Shown in pieces: positions 9,128 to 18,517 of a stretch of DNA of 64,000 bases. The notes under the pieces were generated by a model. That model saw only the letters and a list, made by a program, of their open reading frames with translations, searched no databases and was not told the origin of the DNA. The translations under genes were made by a program, and so were the position numbers. The DNA is taken from the NCBI GenBank assembly GCA_963783175.1, contig CAWANG010000051.1:62001-126000 (forward strand), in the 5' to 3' direction. How positions within the stretch are numbered: position 1 is the first letter of the stretch; the number at the start of each line of letters is the position of its first letter. This DNA comes from Roseiarcus sp963783175. GTDB lineage: Bacteria > Pseudomonadota > Alphaproteobacteria > Rhizobiales > Beijerinckiaceae.

Positions 9128-10108
9128 CTATTGTTCGCTTTCTGTGCGCTTTGCCGCCGCCAATGACGAGGCCATTTTCCGGCCCGTCCACCCGAATTTC
9201 GCATCAAGCTCGGCGTCGCTCCACCCGGCGAGCGCGTCCGCCGTCGCCGCCGCTTTGCGCAACCCATGCGCTGACTTCGAGACGCCAGCGGCGGCGCAAG
9301 TGTCCCTGAACCAATTGCCGAAGGACTCCTTCGTCGTCGGCCGACCGTCCGCCGTGGCGATGAACGTCAATTCTCCGCACGGCCCGGCGGCGAGCGCCTC
9401 AGAGAGCGCGGGCGACACGGCGACTGCTATCGGCTCGCCGGTCTTCGCGGTCTTTATCCTAAGAACGCCGTCGCGCAAGTGCGGGCGCCCGACACGAACG
9501 GCGTCGCCCCGGCGCAAGCCTGTCTGCCGCAAGACCTCGAACGCCACGCGCTCCCGCGTCCCGAGAGGCCAGCGGGCGCAGAAACGCGCCTCGTCCTCCA
9601 CCGTCCACACGGCGAAGCCTTCAGTCTTTGGCTTGGCGACTGTCACTCCAGCCGTCGGGTCTGCAGCGACTAGGCCGGACTCTACCAGCCACCGGAACAG
9701 TCCGCGCAGGGCTTCGACAAAGTGTCTGGCTGCGGCAGGCGTGGCGGCTCGCTTGTCGCGCTCGGCTGCGATGTCTCCGCGCTTCCATGCGGCGACTGGC
9801 GTCGCGCCGTGCGTCTGCACGATCTTGGCGAAGATGCAGTCGCGCTGGCGCCGGGCAGCAAGACTCAAGGACGCCCATGCCTGGCTCTGGCGGTACATGT
9901 GGAGCGCCCAAGCGAACGTGCCGGCGGGCGGGCTCTTGTGGCCCTTGGCGCCGGCCCCGAGCGCCACATCGTAAGCGGCGAGGAATTCGGCCGAGCCGTA
10001 TTCGCCGGGCAGGCGCACGCGCGGGCCGTGGCCCTTACGGACATACCAGACGGGCTTTCCGTGCCGGGTTATCTGGCGGTGCAGATGCGGCGGAAGCTTA
10101 TGGGGCAC
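9128..10108 (-). CDS. Tyrosine-type integrase, catalytic Tyr apparently lost
   Basis: A 326-residue phage-type integrase next to tRNA-Tyr, pointing towards it. N-terminus PPHLHRQITRHGKPVWYVR and a central SAM-like core are typical; the catalytic domain keeps Arg in LRQTGLRRGDAVR, and HGLRKAAAT with GW further on. Relatives end with MASHYTKAADR, whose Tyr is the nucleophile; here the same place reads KMASSLAAAKRTESEQ and there is no Tyr, as if a few codons had been changed or lost. The protein is thus probably dead for strand cleavage. An IS630 element lies 5 nt upstream of the ATG and would separate it from its promoter. Confidence 0.8.
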   Translation of the reverse strand: MPHKLPPHLHRQITRHGKPVWYVRKGHGPRVRLPGEYGSAEFLAAYDVALGAGAKGHKSPPAGTFAWALHMYRQSQAWASLSLAARRQRDCIFAKIVQTHGATPVAAWKRGDIAAERDKRAATPAAARHFVEALRGLFRWLVESGLVAADPTAGVTVAKPKTEGFAVWTVEDEARFCARWPLGTRERVAFEVLRQTGLRRGDAVRVGRPHLRDGVLRIKTAKTGEPIAVAVSPALSEALAAGPCGELTFIATADGRPTTKESFGNWFRDTCAAAGVSKSAHGLRKAAATADALAGWSDAELDAKFGWTGRKMASSLAAAKRTESEQ

Positions 10109-10112
10109 TGTC

Positions 10113-11261
10113 TAGTGGATCGCGTCTGACATTTGAATCCCGAGGGGGATTCCTGGCGGACTCGCGGCGTGCGGGTCTGCGGCATGCGCCCTGGGATTTC
10201 CATTTCCGTCACGCCCGCCGACCTTGATCGGCTCCGCACTCTGGTCAAGGACCGCAACGCGCCGCAGAAGCATGTCTGGCGGGCGCAGATCATATTGCTA
10301 AGCGCCGAGAGCGCCGGGACGAACGCGATCATTCGCGCGACCGGCAAGTCCAAGACCTGCGTCTGGCGCTGGCAAGAGCGTTTCGCCGCTGAAGGCGTGG
10401 ACGGACTTCTGCGCGACAAGACGCGGCCTTCGCGCATCCCGAAGCTCGATCGCTCGGTCGCCGAGCGCGTCGTCGCGCTGACCATGGAGACGCCGCCGCA
10501 CGAAGCGACGCATTGGACCGGTTCGGCAATGGCCGGGGCGGCCCGTGTCAGTGTCAGCTCCGTGCAGCGCATCTGGCGCGCGCACGGGCTCCAGCCGCAC
10601 CAGGTCCGGCAGTTCAAGCTGTCCAATGACCCGGCATTCGTGGAGAAGCTGCGCGACATCGTCGGGCTCTATGTGGATCCGCCGGCGCACGCGGTCGTGC
10701 TCAGCGTCGACGAGAAGAGCCAAATCCAGGCGCTCGACCGAACCCAGCCCGGCCTGCCGCTCAAGAAAGGCCGCGCCGGAACCATGACTCACGACTACAA
10801 GCGGAACGGGACGACCACCCTGTTTGCGGCGATGAACGTGCTCGACGGAACCGTCATCGGCCGCAACATGCAGCGCCACCGGCATCAGGAGTTCATCCGC
10901 TTCCTCAACGCCGTCGAGCGCGAAGTCCCCGCCGGCAAGACAGTCCATGCGATCCTGGACAACTACGCCGCCCATAAGCATCCGGTCGTGCGACGGTGGC
11001 TTGCGCGCCATCTGCGCTGGACGTTCCACTTCACCCCGACCTCGTCCTCATGGCTCAACGCCGTCGAGGGCTTCTTCGCCATCCTGACCAAGCGGAGTCT
11101 CAAGCGCGGCGTGTTCCGATCCGTCACAGACCTCCACGCCGCCATCAACCGCTTCCTCGACGATCACAACACCCACTCGAAGCCGTTCCAATGGGTCGCC
11201 GACCCCGACAAAATCGTCGCCGCCGTCAGACGTGGGCATCAGGCGTTAGATTCAATCCACT
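10113..11261 (+). mobile_element. IS630-family insertion sequence
   Basis: About 1.15 kb, bounded by TA (10113-10114 and 11260-11261) as expected for IS630/Tc1-type insertion. The ends are an imperfect inverted repeat, TAGTGGATCGCGTCTGAC on the left and TAGTGGATTGAATCTAAC when the right end is reversed. It holds one transposase gene and sits directly in front of the integrase start. Confidence 0.85.
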
Positions 11262-11263
11262 AG
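10184..11263 (+). CDS. IS630-family transposase
   Basis: A 359-residue single-ORF transposase. N-terminal helix-turn-helix (AIIRATGKSKTCVWRWQERF) is followed by a DDE domain with VVLSVDEKSQIQA, ILDNYAAHKHP and WLNAVEGFF, which hold the three acidic residues. The ATG at 10184 gives the usual MRPGISISVTPADLDRL start; an upstream in-frame codon at 10133 would lie in the terminal repeat. The stop codon falls in the right terminal repeat, normal for this family. It appears intact and could be active. Confidence 0.9.
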   Translation: MRPGISISVTPADLDRLRTLVKDRNAPQKHVWRAQIILLSAESAGTNAIIRATGKSKTCVWRWQERFAAEGVDGLLRDKTRPSRIPKLDRSVAERVVALTMETPPHEATHWTGSAMAGAARVSVSSVQRIWRAHGLQPHQVRQFKLSNDPAFVEKLRDIVGLYVDPPAHAVVLSVDEKSQIQALDRTQPGLPLKKGRAGTMTHDYKRNGTTTLFAAMNVLDGTVIGRNMQRHRHQEFIRFLNAVEREVPAGKTVHAILDNYAAHKHPVVRRWLARHLRWTFHFTPTSSSWLNAVEGFFAILTKRSLKRGVFRSVTDLHAAINRFLDDHNTHSKPFQWVADPDKIVAAVRRGHQALDSIH

Positions 11264-11529
11264 GAGAGGGCGCGAGGGGACCGCCTCCACCAAACGGCGC
11301 GCCAGGACCGCCAGGGGACGCCCAGGACACCCAATTCGAGGTTAGCCGGTGCTGGCGGACGCCCCAGGCCCTTGTATGAGAGGACCGCCGTGACGCCGTG
11401 AACTGGTCGTCCTTCGCGGTAGAGCCGTCCCTGGCTACGCCAGCGATGCTCCATCGCTGTTTCAAAGGCGATAAAGTTGTGCGCCCGGCCTCGGGAACCT
11501 ACCCTTCGTCAAGATGCAGAGACGATGTG
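11264..11529. other. Unassigned stretch right of the IS630 copy
   Basis: No convincing gene, RNA or repeat is seen. Short open frames exist on both strands but have no recognisable homology. It may hold the remains of whatever the IS630 landed next to. Confidence 0.4.
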
Positions 11530-11951
11530 ATGGTAGCACGCCCCGATTTTCCGAATTCATTCGTCGGCATCTTCTGGGCCATCCAAGAACAAGGAGCGGC
11601 AATATCGATCGAGGACCACCAATGCTCGCTGAAAGAAGCGGAACCCTACGGCGCCATGCTGACCTGTCCGCATGGGCACTATGATGTCTGGGAGCAGTGG
11701 CGGAAAGCTGGCGGACGAGCGGCAATCGCGGGTCCGAATACGAGGAATGGCCGCGCGGACGCATCGTGTATGACACGAAAAGTGACCGTTTCATTCTCTA
11801 TGCGGACGCTCAAATCCTGTGCGACCCGACTCTAATAGCCGAGATTCACGAAAAGTTCGGGTTGCCGATCGATCGCGCCGACGCGAAGTGGGATAATCAC
11901 TATCAGAGGACGCGACGGTTGAGCCGCCCCAGGCTCGACGAGAACGGGTAG
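11530..11951 (+). pseudogene. Hypothetical protein gene with one frameshift
   Basis: Two overlapping frames read as one protein: VARPDFPNSFVGIFWAIQ through EQWRKAGGRAAIA in the first frame, then RGSEYEEWPRGRIVYDTK to the end in the next. The change of frame is near 11720-11735. The second half (DTKSDRFILYADAQIL) looks like a widespread small alphaproteobacterial hypothetical of unknown function. A one-base error in the sequence would explain it equally well. It ends 12 nt before the next gene. Confidence 0.55.
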
Positions 11952-11963
11952 GGAGGTCATTCA

Positions 11964-12812
11964 GTGGCATCATTGAGTGGGACGCTGGAGAGGTTTAATC
12001 GCAAGGAGCGCAATCTGGCAGTGCGCCATATCCTTGGACACGTTAAGAAACCACCTCCACTCGACTCGAAATTTCGTCACGAGGTTTGCGATAAACTGAA
12101 GCTTGCTGAGAAACTGCGTCTTGCTGAGAAGAAGCTGGCTAAGGCTTGGTGGGCAACAGATTACCACATCAGTTGGCTGGCTGGTGCTCTCGCCATCTAC
12201 GCAAGGGAAGACTGCGCAGAAGAAAGAACTTGGCCCAATCAACCTGTGCCAGCACTCTGTTCCCGCCGCCCCGGTAAGAATAAGAACCCGGTCGGAAGGC
12301 AGATCGCCGAGGGAAATCAAGAGGACATCGATCTCTTGATTGCGGTCGAAAACCACCTAATTCTGATTGAGGTTAAGGCTTACGGCTCTTGGGATATCGT
12401 TCAGTTAGAAAGCAAACTAACGCGCGTAAGGCTTTTAAAGTCATTCTATGAGGAATTTTTGGAGCAAGAACAAAGCAAGAATCGGATTATATTTCATATT
12501 TTGCTCCTTTCTCCGAAAAATTTACCGCTCGCTAGACGGGCGAGACTAAATCATACGCTGGGAACACCAAATCTTGATCTTACTCATATTAAATTACGTG
12601 TACCATTGTCCAATGCCCAAATTCGTGAGGTCGGGCGCTGTGATAGGGAAGGACATCGACGAGAAGAGGTCCCGGCAGATGATGGCAGCCGTTGGGGTAT
12701 CTACAGTTTGCGCAAGAAACTACTTCGACTAAAAAACGCTGCACCAGGTCCGGACGCCTGCGTCAAAGAAGCAACCGCGTGGGGGAAATCGATAAAGAAG
12801 GTCCACCTATAG
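11964..12812 (+). CDS. Hypothetical protein with PD-(D/E)XK nuclease-like motif
   Basis: A 282-residue protein without a family I can name. A central segment, EDIDLLIAVENHLILIEVKAYG, has the Asp then Glu-x-Lys spacing of restriction-type nuclease cores (D about 10 residues before IEVKA). Flanking it are a basic N-terminus with two near-repeats (KLAEKLRLAEKK) and a basic C-terminus. Base composition is less GC-rich than the core genes, which suggests transfer. It neighbours a second nuclease-like gene on the opposite strand. Nuclease function is inferred from the motif only. Confidence 0.6.
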   Translation: MASLSGTLERFNRKERNLAVRHILGHVKKPPPLDSKFRHEVCDKLKLAEKLRLAEKKLAKAWWATDYHISWLAGALAIYAREDCAEERTWPNQPVPALCSRRPGKNKNPVGRQIAEGNQEDIDLLIAVENHLILIEVKAYGSWDIVQLESKLTRVRLLKSFYEEFLEQEQSKNRIIFHILLLSPKNLPLARRARLNHTLGTPNLDLTHIKLRVPLSNAQIREVGRCDREGHRREEVPADDGSRWGIYSLRKKLLRLKNAAPGPDACVKEATAWGKSIKKVHL

Positions 12813-12945
12813 CGCGGCCTCGGCGATGAGCACATCGCGGCATATCAGTGAGGAACTCTCTCCTAGGGAATTACCGAGGTTCGCTCAAATTCTCCGTAGC
12901 GCGGTGCGTTACCTCTCGACCTCACTTTTCCACTTGCGAAATGTT

Positions 12946-14441
12946 TTAAGTTGCTATTGATGAGGCACTGTATCGAAGGCTGCGATGCATATACATCAGC
13001 GCGAGTGTGTCCCGACCACGATAGGCCAGCAATGCCCGCCGATAACGGTTTCGATCCGCGTCCGACAGCGATCGGTCTGATGCGAGCCGGTAGAAAACCG
13101 CCGACGCATCATTGCCATCGGCTACCCCATCGAGGTCATCATAGCTGAACCCTGGCGCCAGGGCGGGTGCAACCGCCTTGATTGAATAGGAACCGAAAAA
13201 CTCAGGATGGCTGATATGGGTCCGGACAATCGGCAACAGGTCACAAATCCGGTCGGCCACCGCGAGCAATCGGTCGGATAGATCAGGCAGAACCCCCGCA
13301 AGGCTTCGCAATACGCTCGCCTCAAACCCTGAGTAGACGATGATCGGCCCGGAAAGGTGCTCGATCGCCTTCAGCAGCGTCGTGGCGAAATCTCGGCGAG
13401 GATCGACATCGCCATCGGCGAGAAATTCGAAATGGCGAACATCCCCGGCCCCATCGTCGTAGTGCATGGACCATTGGAATGGGATGCGCTGGTAGGGGCT
13501 GGTCCCTGCATAGAGGGGAATTGCCGGCGAGAAGGTCTCGAAATCCAAATACGAGGCAGGTGGCCCCAGGTTGGCAAGGGCCTCGGGCAATTCGTTGGAA
13601 ATGAACTCCCGACCCGAGACCATCGCATCGACAACTCGCTGCTGACCGGGAGTGAGCGGGAAATCCGGCGGGAGGTCGCGCATCGACTCGATGCCGTCGG
13701 CATCCAGTTCGGCAAAAATCGTCGCCTTGAGACGCGGGAGACTGATGATCCAGTCCGATGGCTTGCCAGCGGTGCACCTGTCCCAGAACTCGCATGGGTA
13801 TGGCGAAAAGCAATGACCGCTCGGTCGAACCTCTGGGGCGGTCGGCATCCCCAGGATCGCATGCATTTCCGCGACGCGCTCTGGCACCGAGGGCAGAAGG
13901 TCGCGGACCTCGTCTGTTACATCCTCCCGCACAAAGTAAGCGAACCAGTCGATTCCGTTCTCGCCTCGGACGTAGCTGCTATCGACCTGAACGAGATGCG
14001 TTTCCTCTACAGTGAGGCCGGAGCCGGCAATCACGTAGGCTTGGATGGCAAGATCGTGCAGATGCTCGGGTTTGACCCGCGTGGTCGATTTGACCTCGCC
14101 GAGACGCCATCCTCCACTCGAAAGACGTTCGAGTAGGTCGGCTCTAATGAGGACGCGATCAAAGGCAAAGGGGCCTCGAAGATCGCGGGTACATTTGGAT
14201 CGGTCAACAGAACTCGTGTGCGCTCCACCGCTTCGGCGTGTCGATCCGGCCCTTCCTCAACGAGAACCCCGCGTGGAACGAGCAGCCTTGCGGCAACGCC
14301 TACATCGGTCCCGATCGCGAGTATTGTACCGGGCTCGGGTTCTGATCTTGGTTCCGGGTCATGCCAACCGAGCCAAAGCCGTTTCGGACATTGGAGTCCG
14401 GTTATGTACCTGGATTTCGACAATCGGGGCTGGGAGCGCAT
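12946..14441 (-). pseudogene. DUF2779 nuclease-like gene with a frameshift
   Basis: The frame opens MRSQPRLSKSRYITGLQCPKRLWL at 14441, shifts near 14160-14180, and goes on to 12946. The intermediate frame supplies RVLIRADLLERL and GEVKSTTRVKPEHLHDLAI, a Cas4/RecB-type Glu-x-Lys core. Further on, GHCFSPYPCEFWDRC looks like an iron-sulphur Cys cluster, and YLDFETFSPAIPLY has the Asp-x-Glu of a DEDD-type exonuclease. Together they match DUF2779 proteins, which pair a RecB-like and an RNase H-like nuclease. Function is unproven; one missing base splits it, either decay or sequence error. Confidence 0.65.
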
Positions 14442-14662
14442 CTCTAATAATTCTACGCGGTTAAATTGCCGTGACCAACTGGGGCGTCCGCGCGGCTGAC
14501 CTCGTGGTATGATGCCCCGCCTGCCGGCCCGAGGCCGCCAGCGGCGACCGTGGATACCGAGGCCGTGAAGCCGACGCCGATCACCAGGACGTATGACGCG
14601 AGAATCGCGACCTCGAGCGCCTGTGTGCCGGGCTGATCGAGGATCGCGACCGGGCGCTGGCG

Positions 14663-14917
14663 GTGTCGTACCTGCTCAGCGAGAGGGTCGCCGCGGTCGA
14701 GGGCCACGTCGGCATGACGGTGGCGGCCGAGGCCAAGCCGGGGGTGAGCGTGAAGATGGCCGCGCACAAGTCCGGCCTGACCGTGAGCGGAATCCGAGCG
14801 CGCATTCGGAAGGGCAAGATCGTTCCGCGCCGAATCGGGTGGCAGGCTGTTCATCCCCGAAACCCAGTGCGGAAAAAAACTTCGTGACCGTTTTCTGGTG
14901 CGGCCCTAGTGCCGGAC
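14663..14917 (+). pseudogene. Short helix-turn-helix-like hypothetical, frameshifted
   Basis: Open from a GTG at 14663, reading SYLLSERVAAVEG, then MAAHKSGLTVSGIRARIRKG, which resembles the small recognition domain of DNA-binding proteins with a following GRLFIPE segment. That segment is found only after a one-base change of frame near 14840. Upstream coding sense may reach about 14600 but there is a stop. It ends one base before the next gene, so it may once have been first in a three-gene operon. Confidence 0.35.
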
Positions 14918-14918
14918 C

Positions 14919-15299
14919 ATGACCTATGACGCGCGCATCGAAGCTGATCCCGATCACGGCTGGTCGCTGCTCGAAGCCGCGCTCGCGGACGATAGGCTGA
15001 CCGACACCGATTTCCGCGCGCTCGTCCAGATGTCTGTCGACGTGTTTGGTCCCGGCATCCCGCCCGACGCCAAGCGCGCGCCCGCAAACCAGCGATGGCT
15101 CGACGTGATCGTCAAGTCGCGTTCGACGCGCGCTGGCGCTGCCCCGCCGAGTGACGAACGGTTACAGCGCAGGATGACGGCAGACGAAATCATCAAGGCC
15201 GACGCGGTTCGGCGCGGCGAGGTTGTTGTCGCGTTGCCGCGCGACCCGAAAGCGCGCGCCATCGTCCTGGCCGGCATGCGAGCCAAGAACGAGTTATGA
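14919..15299 (+). CDS. Hypothetical protein
   Basis: A 126-residue soluble protein of unknown function, rather polar. A MTADEIIKADAVRRGEVV segment in the second half resembles the ends of small phage or plasmid proteins, but no domain is recognised. Its stop overlaps the next start (ATGA at 15296), so the two are co-translated. Confidence 0.6.
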   Translation: MTYDARIEADPDHGWSLLEAALADDRLTDTDFRALVQMSVDVFGPGIPPDAKRAPANQRWLDVIVKSRSTRAGAAPPSDERLQRRMTADEIIKADAVRRGEVVVALPRDPKARAIVLAGMRAKNEL

Positions 15300-15877
15300 C
15301 CGATCTCGGGTCTAGTACGCGCAATGAGGCGCAGGTTCTGGCAGAGACCGAGGTCCAGCGCGCCGCCCTTGGTGACGCGCAGCGCGAGATCGAGGAACTT
15401 CAGCACCGCCGGCGGAAAATGTTGGTGTCTGCCAGCGTCGCTGCGGTTCAGGAAATTGACACGGCGATCGGCCGCGCAGCCACAAAAGTCCATATCGCGG
15501 AAGCCAAGATCAATGCGTTGGAGGGCGAACTCGCAGGCGTCCGCGCGACTAAGCGTGATGCACAGCTCGCCGCCAATCTCGCGCGAGCGCAGCAACTCGC
15601 GGAGGAAGTCCGGCGCTTGATCACTGTCGACTACGCCGGGCACGCGGGTGCAATTGCCGAGACACTCGCGAGGCTCGCTGTAATCGAGACCGAGGTCCAA
15701 GTGCTCAACGCGCGCCTCCTGCCCGGCACTGCCGATATCCAAATCGAGGCGTTCTGCGGCTATCGCGCGACGCTACGCGGAACGGTGGGGCTGCCCGGCA
15801 TCACTTCGGACGACGCGGACTTTTGGCCAACGCGGCCACGGAGCCTTACGATCAATGAGATTTACGCGAGAAGCTGA
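15296..15877 (+). CDS. Coiled-coil hypothetical protein
   Basis: A 193-residue protein. Residues about 10-125 are rich in Ala, Glu, Gln and Arg with heptad-like spacing (AQREIEELQHRRRKMLV, INALEGELAGVRATK), so a long coiled coil is likely. The C-terminus (GYRATLRGTVGLPG) is not helical-looking. No family recognised; such pairs of small genes often occur in prophage remnants. Overlaps the upstream gene by four bases. Confidence 0.6.
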   Translation: MTDLGSSTRNEAQVLAETEVQRAALGDAQREIEELQHRRRKMLVSASVAAVQEIDTAIGRAATKVHIAEAKINALEGELAGVRATKRDAQLAANLARAQQLAEEVRRLITVDYAGHAGAIAETLARLAVIETEVQVLNARLLPGTADIQIEAFCGYRATLRGTVGLPGITSDDADFWPTRPRSLTINEIYARS

Positions 15878-15964
15878 TTTGTGCCGCTGTCGGCCGCCTT
15901 TTTTGCAGAGTAGATCGGCTCTGAAATGAAAGCCTGACGCATGCCGAGGGCCGAGCGTTTTTTT

Positions 15965-15988
15965 GCCCGCCATCGACCAATGGCGGGC
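15965..15988. repeat. Hairpin between convergent genes
   Basis: GCCCGCCAT, a 6-nt loop, ATGGCGGGC: a perfect 9-bp stem lying between the coiled-coil gene and the end of the defence operon. T runs lie on its left side (15957-15964), so a classical rho-independent layout fits neither strand well; it may act as a weak bidirectional terminator. Confidence 0.4.
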
Positions 15989-16022
15989 ATGATTCGTCTT
16001 TCGTTCTTGCCGGCCCGTTCTT

Positions 16023-16045
16023 CTTCCGTGCCACCCGGGTTATAG
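16023..16045 (+). repeat. Left copy of a 23-bp direct repeat
   Basis: The 23 bases from CTTCCGTGCC to GGGTTATAG are found again, exactly and in the same orientation, at 33922-33944, 17.9 kb away. Similarity continues weakly for about 30 nt to the right of both copies (AATTT, then TGACCA). This is the size expected for an attachment site or target-site duplication around an inserted element. Confidence 0.75.
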
Positions 16046-16076
16046 GGTTAGGAGAATTTGAGCACGCTTTTGACCA
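16041..16076 (+). repeat. Left terminal inverted repeat of the 17.9-kb segment
   Basis: Starts TATAGGG and ends TTTTGACCA. Its reverse complement matches 33882-33917 at 27 of 36 positions without gaps, including the seven outer bases, an inner TTTGAGCACG block and the final TGACCA. It ends 30 nt outside the stop of the HNH gene, so the first gene of the segment lies right at the edge. Confidence 0.6.
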
Positions 16077-16106
16077 GGATTGATCGATCTCTTTTCAAAA
16101 TCGCGG

Positions 16107-16949
16107 CTAAGCCATCATGTCTTCTGGCTGCGCACACAACTCGGGAACTCCAAGCTCTATCAACATCGCCCGCGCAGCCTTTGAATAAACACTATTCGGC
16201 AGAGTTTTGCGGCGCAATTGCTCGGTTTGAAGCCGCACAGGCAGCTGATCGGCTGCGCCCGGATAAATACCACCTACAGAAATCAACTGCATGAGAGTTT
16301 CGAAACCAGCACTGACGTCCCGCATGACACGCTTTCGAGCTTCGACAAGTTTTGGTAAGTTCAGTCCGTATAACTCGATTGAACGCTTAACACGCTCCTC
16401 AGCAGACCCAATACAGAATCTGCTCGCACACATATTCCCGTCGGCACTGACGTCTATTAAATCTACGTCTGAACGAACGGTGGGATCGAGTAGTATCGGC
16501 CTCTCTGCTTCAACACACCGATCAGCCCAAGTTGCCTTCGGGCTCCCGTCGGCAAGTGGGAACCAACTGCTCTTGCCGCCGACCTCCCCAGTGTCCTCAT
16601 TCGTATTGGTCCGATTTGATCTGCTCGCTGAAAGTCTAAAATTTTCCCACTCGAATGCAAGCCACGGGTATCCATCATCTTTCTCATTGGTGGAGCGGAT
16701 GGCCTCTAATTTCGGTCGAAAATGGTCGACGTCAAGGAAGGACTGCGGCTCCAGGCTTTCTGAATACCAGCATTTTCCATACGACATCTTAGCCAGATAG
16801 CGCGCAAAGGCTCTCCAGATCGCACTTTTCTTTTTCATATATTGCCCGCGCTCCTCTTGAGGTAAAGTTTCGAGCTCCTCCTGCGCTTTCTTCGCTGCCT
16901 CTAAGAGCTTTTCGGGGATTAGTGTCAAATCACGCCTTACATAGATCAT
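16107..16949 (-). CDS. HNH endonuclease, PtuB-like
   Basis: A 280-residue protein with an HNH motif: Cys60 in YGKCWYSE, DVDHFRPK (His76) and an Asn in WENFRLSASRSN (about 103-112). HNH proteins with the DVDHFRPK signature that follow an AAA/ABC-type ATPase are the nuclease of Septu (PtuAB) anti-phage systems. Its ATG overlaps the ATPase stop (ATGA at 16946-16949), so the two are translationally coupled. In many relatives the first motif has two Cys; here the second is Ser. It is the last gene of the restriction operon and its frame is intact, unlike the upstream hsd genes. Confidence 0.75.
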   Translation of the reverse strand: MIYVRRDLTLIPEKLLEAAKKAQEELETLPQEERGQYMKKKSAIWRAFARYLAKMSYGKCWYSESLEPQSFLDVDHFRPKLEAIRSTNEKDDGYPWLAFEWENFRLSASRSNRTNTNEDTGEVGGKSSWFPLADGSPKATWADRCVEAERPILLDPTVRSDVDLIDVSADGNMCASRFCIGSAEERVKRSIELYGLNLPKLVEARKRVMRDVSAGFETLMQLISVGGIYPGAADQLPVRLQTEQLRRKTLPNSVYSKAARAMLIELGVPELCAQPEDMMA

Positions 16950-18517
16950 TGCGCCTGCTCTTTCCGACCAAGGAGGCTCCTAATCAATTCTTTCATCGCG
17001 AGGTGACGGCCCTCGATCTGCTCTGGGGAAAGCGGCGGTCGGTCCGCGTATCGGACGTCACCCATAGCGCGCAAGAAATCCTGATAAAGAGGTTCACGAT
17101 CTTCAAACATGAAGCCCAAACGGTTCAGCTTGTCATTTATAGCAATCAACTCCTTGTTCTGCTCCTCGGTCCGCTTGTCGATACGGGCAAGTGTGTTTCG
17201 CTCGTCTACTTGCCGTTGTGTTTCGGGATCGAGGCTTGTGGGCAAGCCGAAGATCTCGGTCAAAGTCGCAGTGAACCCCATCCCCTTAGGGTCGGTGTAG
17301 GGCGGAGTGACGCTAATCTTGTTCGCTGAATCCGCAAACATCACTCGGACTTCTTCCCTATTCAGCGCGGCAATGGTCAGTGGATGGTGAGTGGCAATTA
17401 TAAATTGGCTATGGCCTGAATCAGCTTGAACCCACGCCCGAATCAAATCCAAAAACTTATGTTGCCAAGCGGGGTTGAGGTGCGTGTCGGGTTCATCCAA
17501 AAGAAACAGTGCCTTTTTGCCTCGAGAGAGCCGTATAAGACCCAGGACCATAAGTAATTGTCGTTCACCATCCGAAAGATCGCCGAAGCTGATATCGCCG
17601 GTGAGATCGTCTTTCCTAGTAACCCAAACTTGAACCCAACGGATTAGGTCTGAGATATCGACGCTTTCGAGCGCCTCGAACATCTCCAAATCGCTTCCAA
17701 AGTTCTTGGAGAAAATATCCAAAGATTCGGGGTTGCGCAAATAGACGCAAAATTGTTGTTCGTTGCCTCCTTTTTCCCGGTAGTCGTCAATTTGACGAGC
17801 TGTCAGCGCCAGCGGAAAAAATGCGTTGTCCCGCAGGTGACGCGCACACCACCCGGGGCGTCCCCTTGCCCCCCAAAAATCGGAAGCCTTCGAGCGTGCG
17901 CGAACTGATTTCGCAAACCATGGCTGTCTAAATAAAACCATCGCCGAGTGAAAACCGGTAATGCCAAGCATATCTTCAAGCAGTCGATTGATGTCAGGCT
18001 CTGGGAACGCAAAGAAGCACAGAAGCGCCAGCACGCCGTGAACCGGTCGACAATAAAATAGTCGACGATCATCAATAGTGGTACGTTTCTCGGAATCCGG
18101 CTCCTCACGAATAATCTTACGATAGTAATTTTTCTGATGAGTGTTGAAAATTGACTTAAGACGATTATTTCCGCCGGAATAATATCCAAACACTAGGTCC
18201 GGAAACAGTTCGTCCTTTCTCCTCACAAATTCGGTCCGTGATATAGAAAGTCCGTCGACTGCGAAGCTCCACTCATTGTTCTTGTCGGCAAGGCGCACGT
18301 CAAGGCCATTGATATGGTATTCAAGATCAAATACAAAGGGCGGCGGATTATCGCCAAGATCAGCGTTTCGAAAAATATAGGCAATCGCCTCCAGCAAATT
18401 TGACTTACCAGCGCCATTTTGCCCGATGATTACCGTTGTCAGCCGCTCATCGTCGAAGTCGATTGTGACATCGCGCAGGTTATGCCAACCATCGATCCAA
18501 AGCCGATTGAGCCGCAT
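16946..18517 (-). CDS. AAA/ABC-type ATPase, PtuA-like
   Basis: A 523-residue SMC-like ATPase: Walker A GQNGAGKS (32-39), signature LSDGERQLL (314-322), Walker B ALFLLDEPD (336-344) and H-loop ATHHP (375-379). The layout is that of the ATPase of Septu and related OLD-like systems, which sense infection and license the partner nuclease. The ATG at 18517 shares a base with the hsdS stop (TAATG), and the stop overlaps the HNH gene. An upstream in-frame start at 18556 would lie inside hsdS. It is AT-richer than the core genes and free of frameshifts. Confidence 0.78.
   Translation of the reverse strand: MRLNRLWIDGWHNLRDVTIDFDDERLTTVIIGQNGAGKSNLLEAIAYIFRNADLGDNPPPFVFDLEYHINGLDVRLADKNNEWSFAVDGLSISRTEFVRRKDELFPDLVFGYYSGGNNRLKSIFNTHQKNYYRKIIREEPDSEKRTTIDDRRLFYCRPVHGVLALLCFFAFPEPDINRLLEDMLGITGFHSAMVLFRQPWFAKSVRARSKASDFWGARGRPGWCARHLRDNAFFPLALTARQIDDYREKGGNEQQFCVYLRNPESLDIFSKNFGSDLEMFEALESVDISDLIRWVQVWVTRKDDLTGDISFGDLSDGERQLLMVLGLIRLSRGKKALFLLDEPDTHLNPAWQHKFLDLIRAWVQADSGHSQFIIATHHPLTIAALNREEVRVMFADSANKISVTPPYTDPKGMGFTATLTEIFGLPTSLDPETQRQVDERNTLARIDKRTEEQNKELIAINDKLNRLGFMFEDREPLYQDFLRAMGDVRYADRPPLSPEQIEGRHLAMKELIRSLLGRKEQAQ

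Noticed and set aside
14453..14854. 134-codon minus-strand frame
   Set aside because: Overlaps the more plausible short HTH-like frame on the plus strand and contains no recognisable domain.
15965..15988. Rho-independent terminator assigned to one strand
   Set aside because: The T tract is on the side that does not follow the stem on the plus strand, and on the minus strand it becomes A; listed only as a hairpin.
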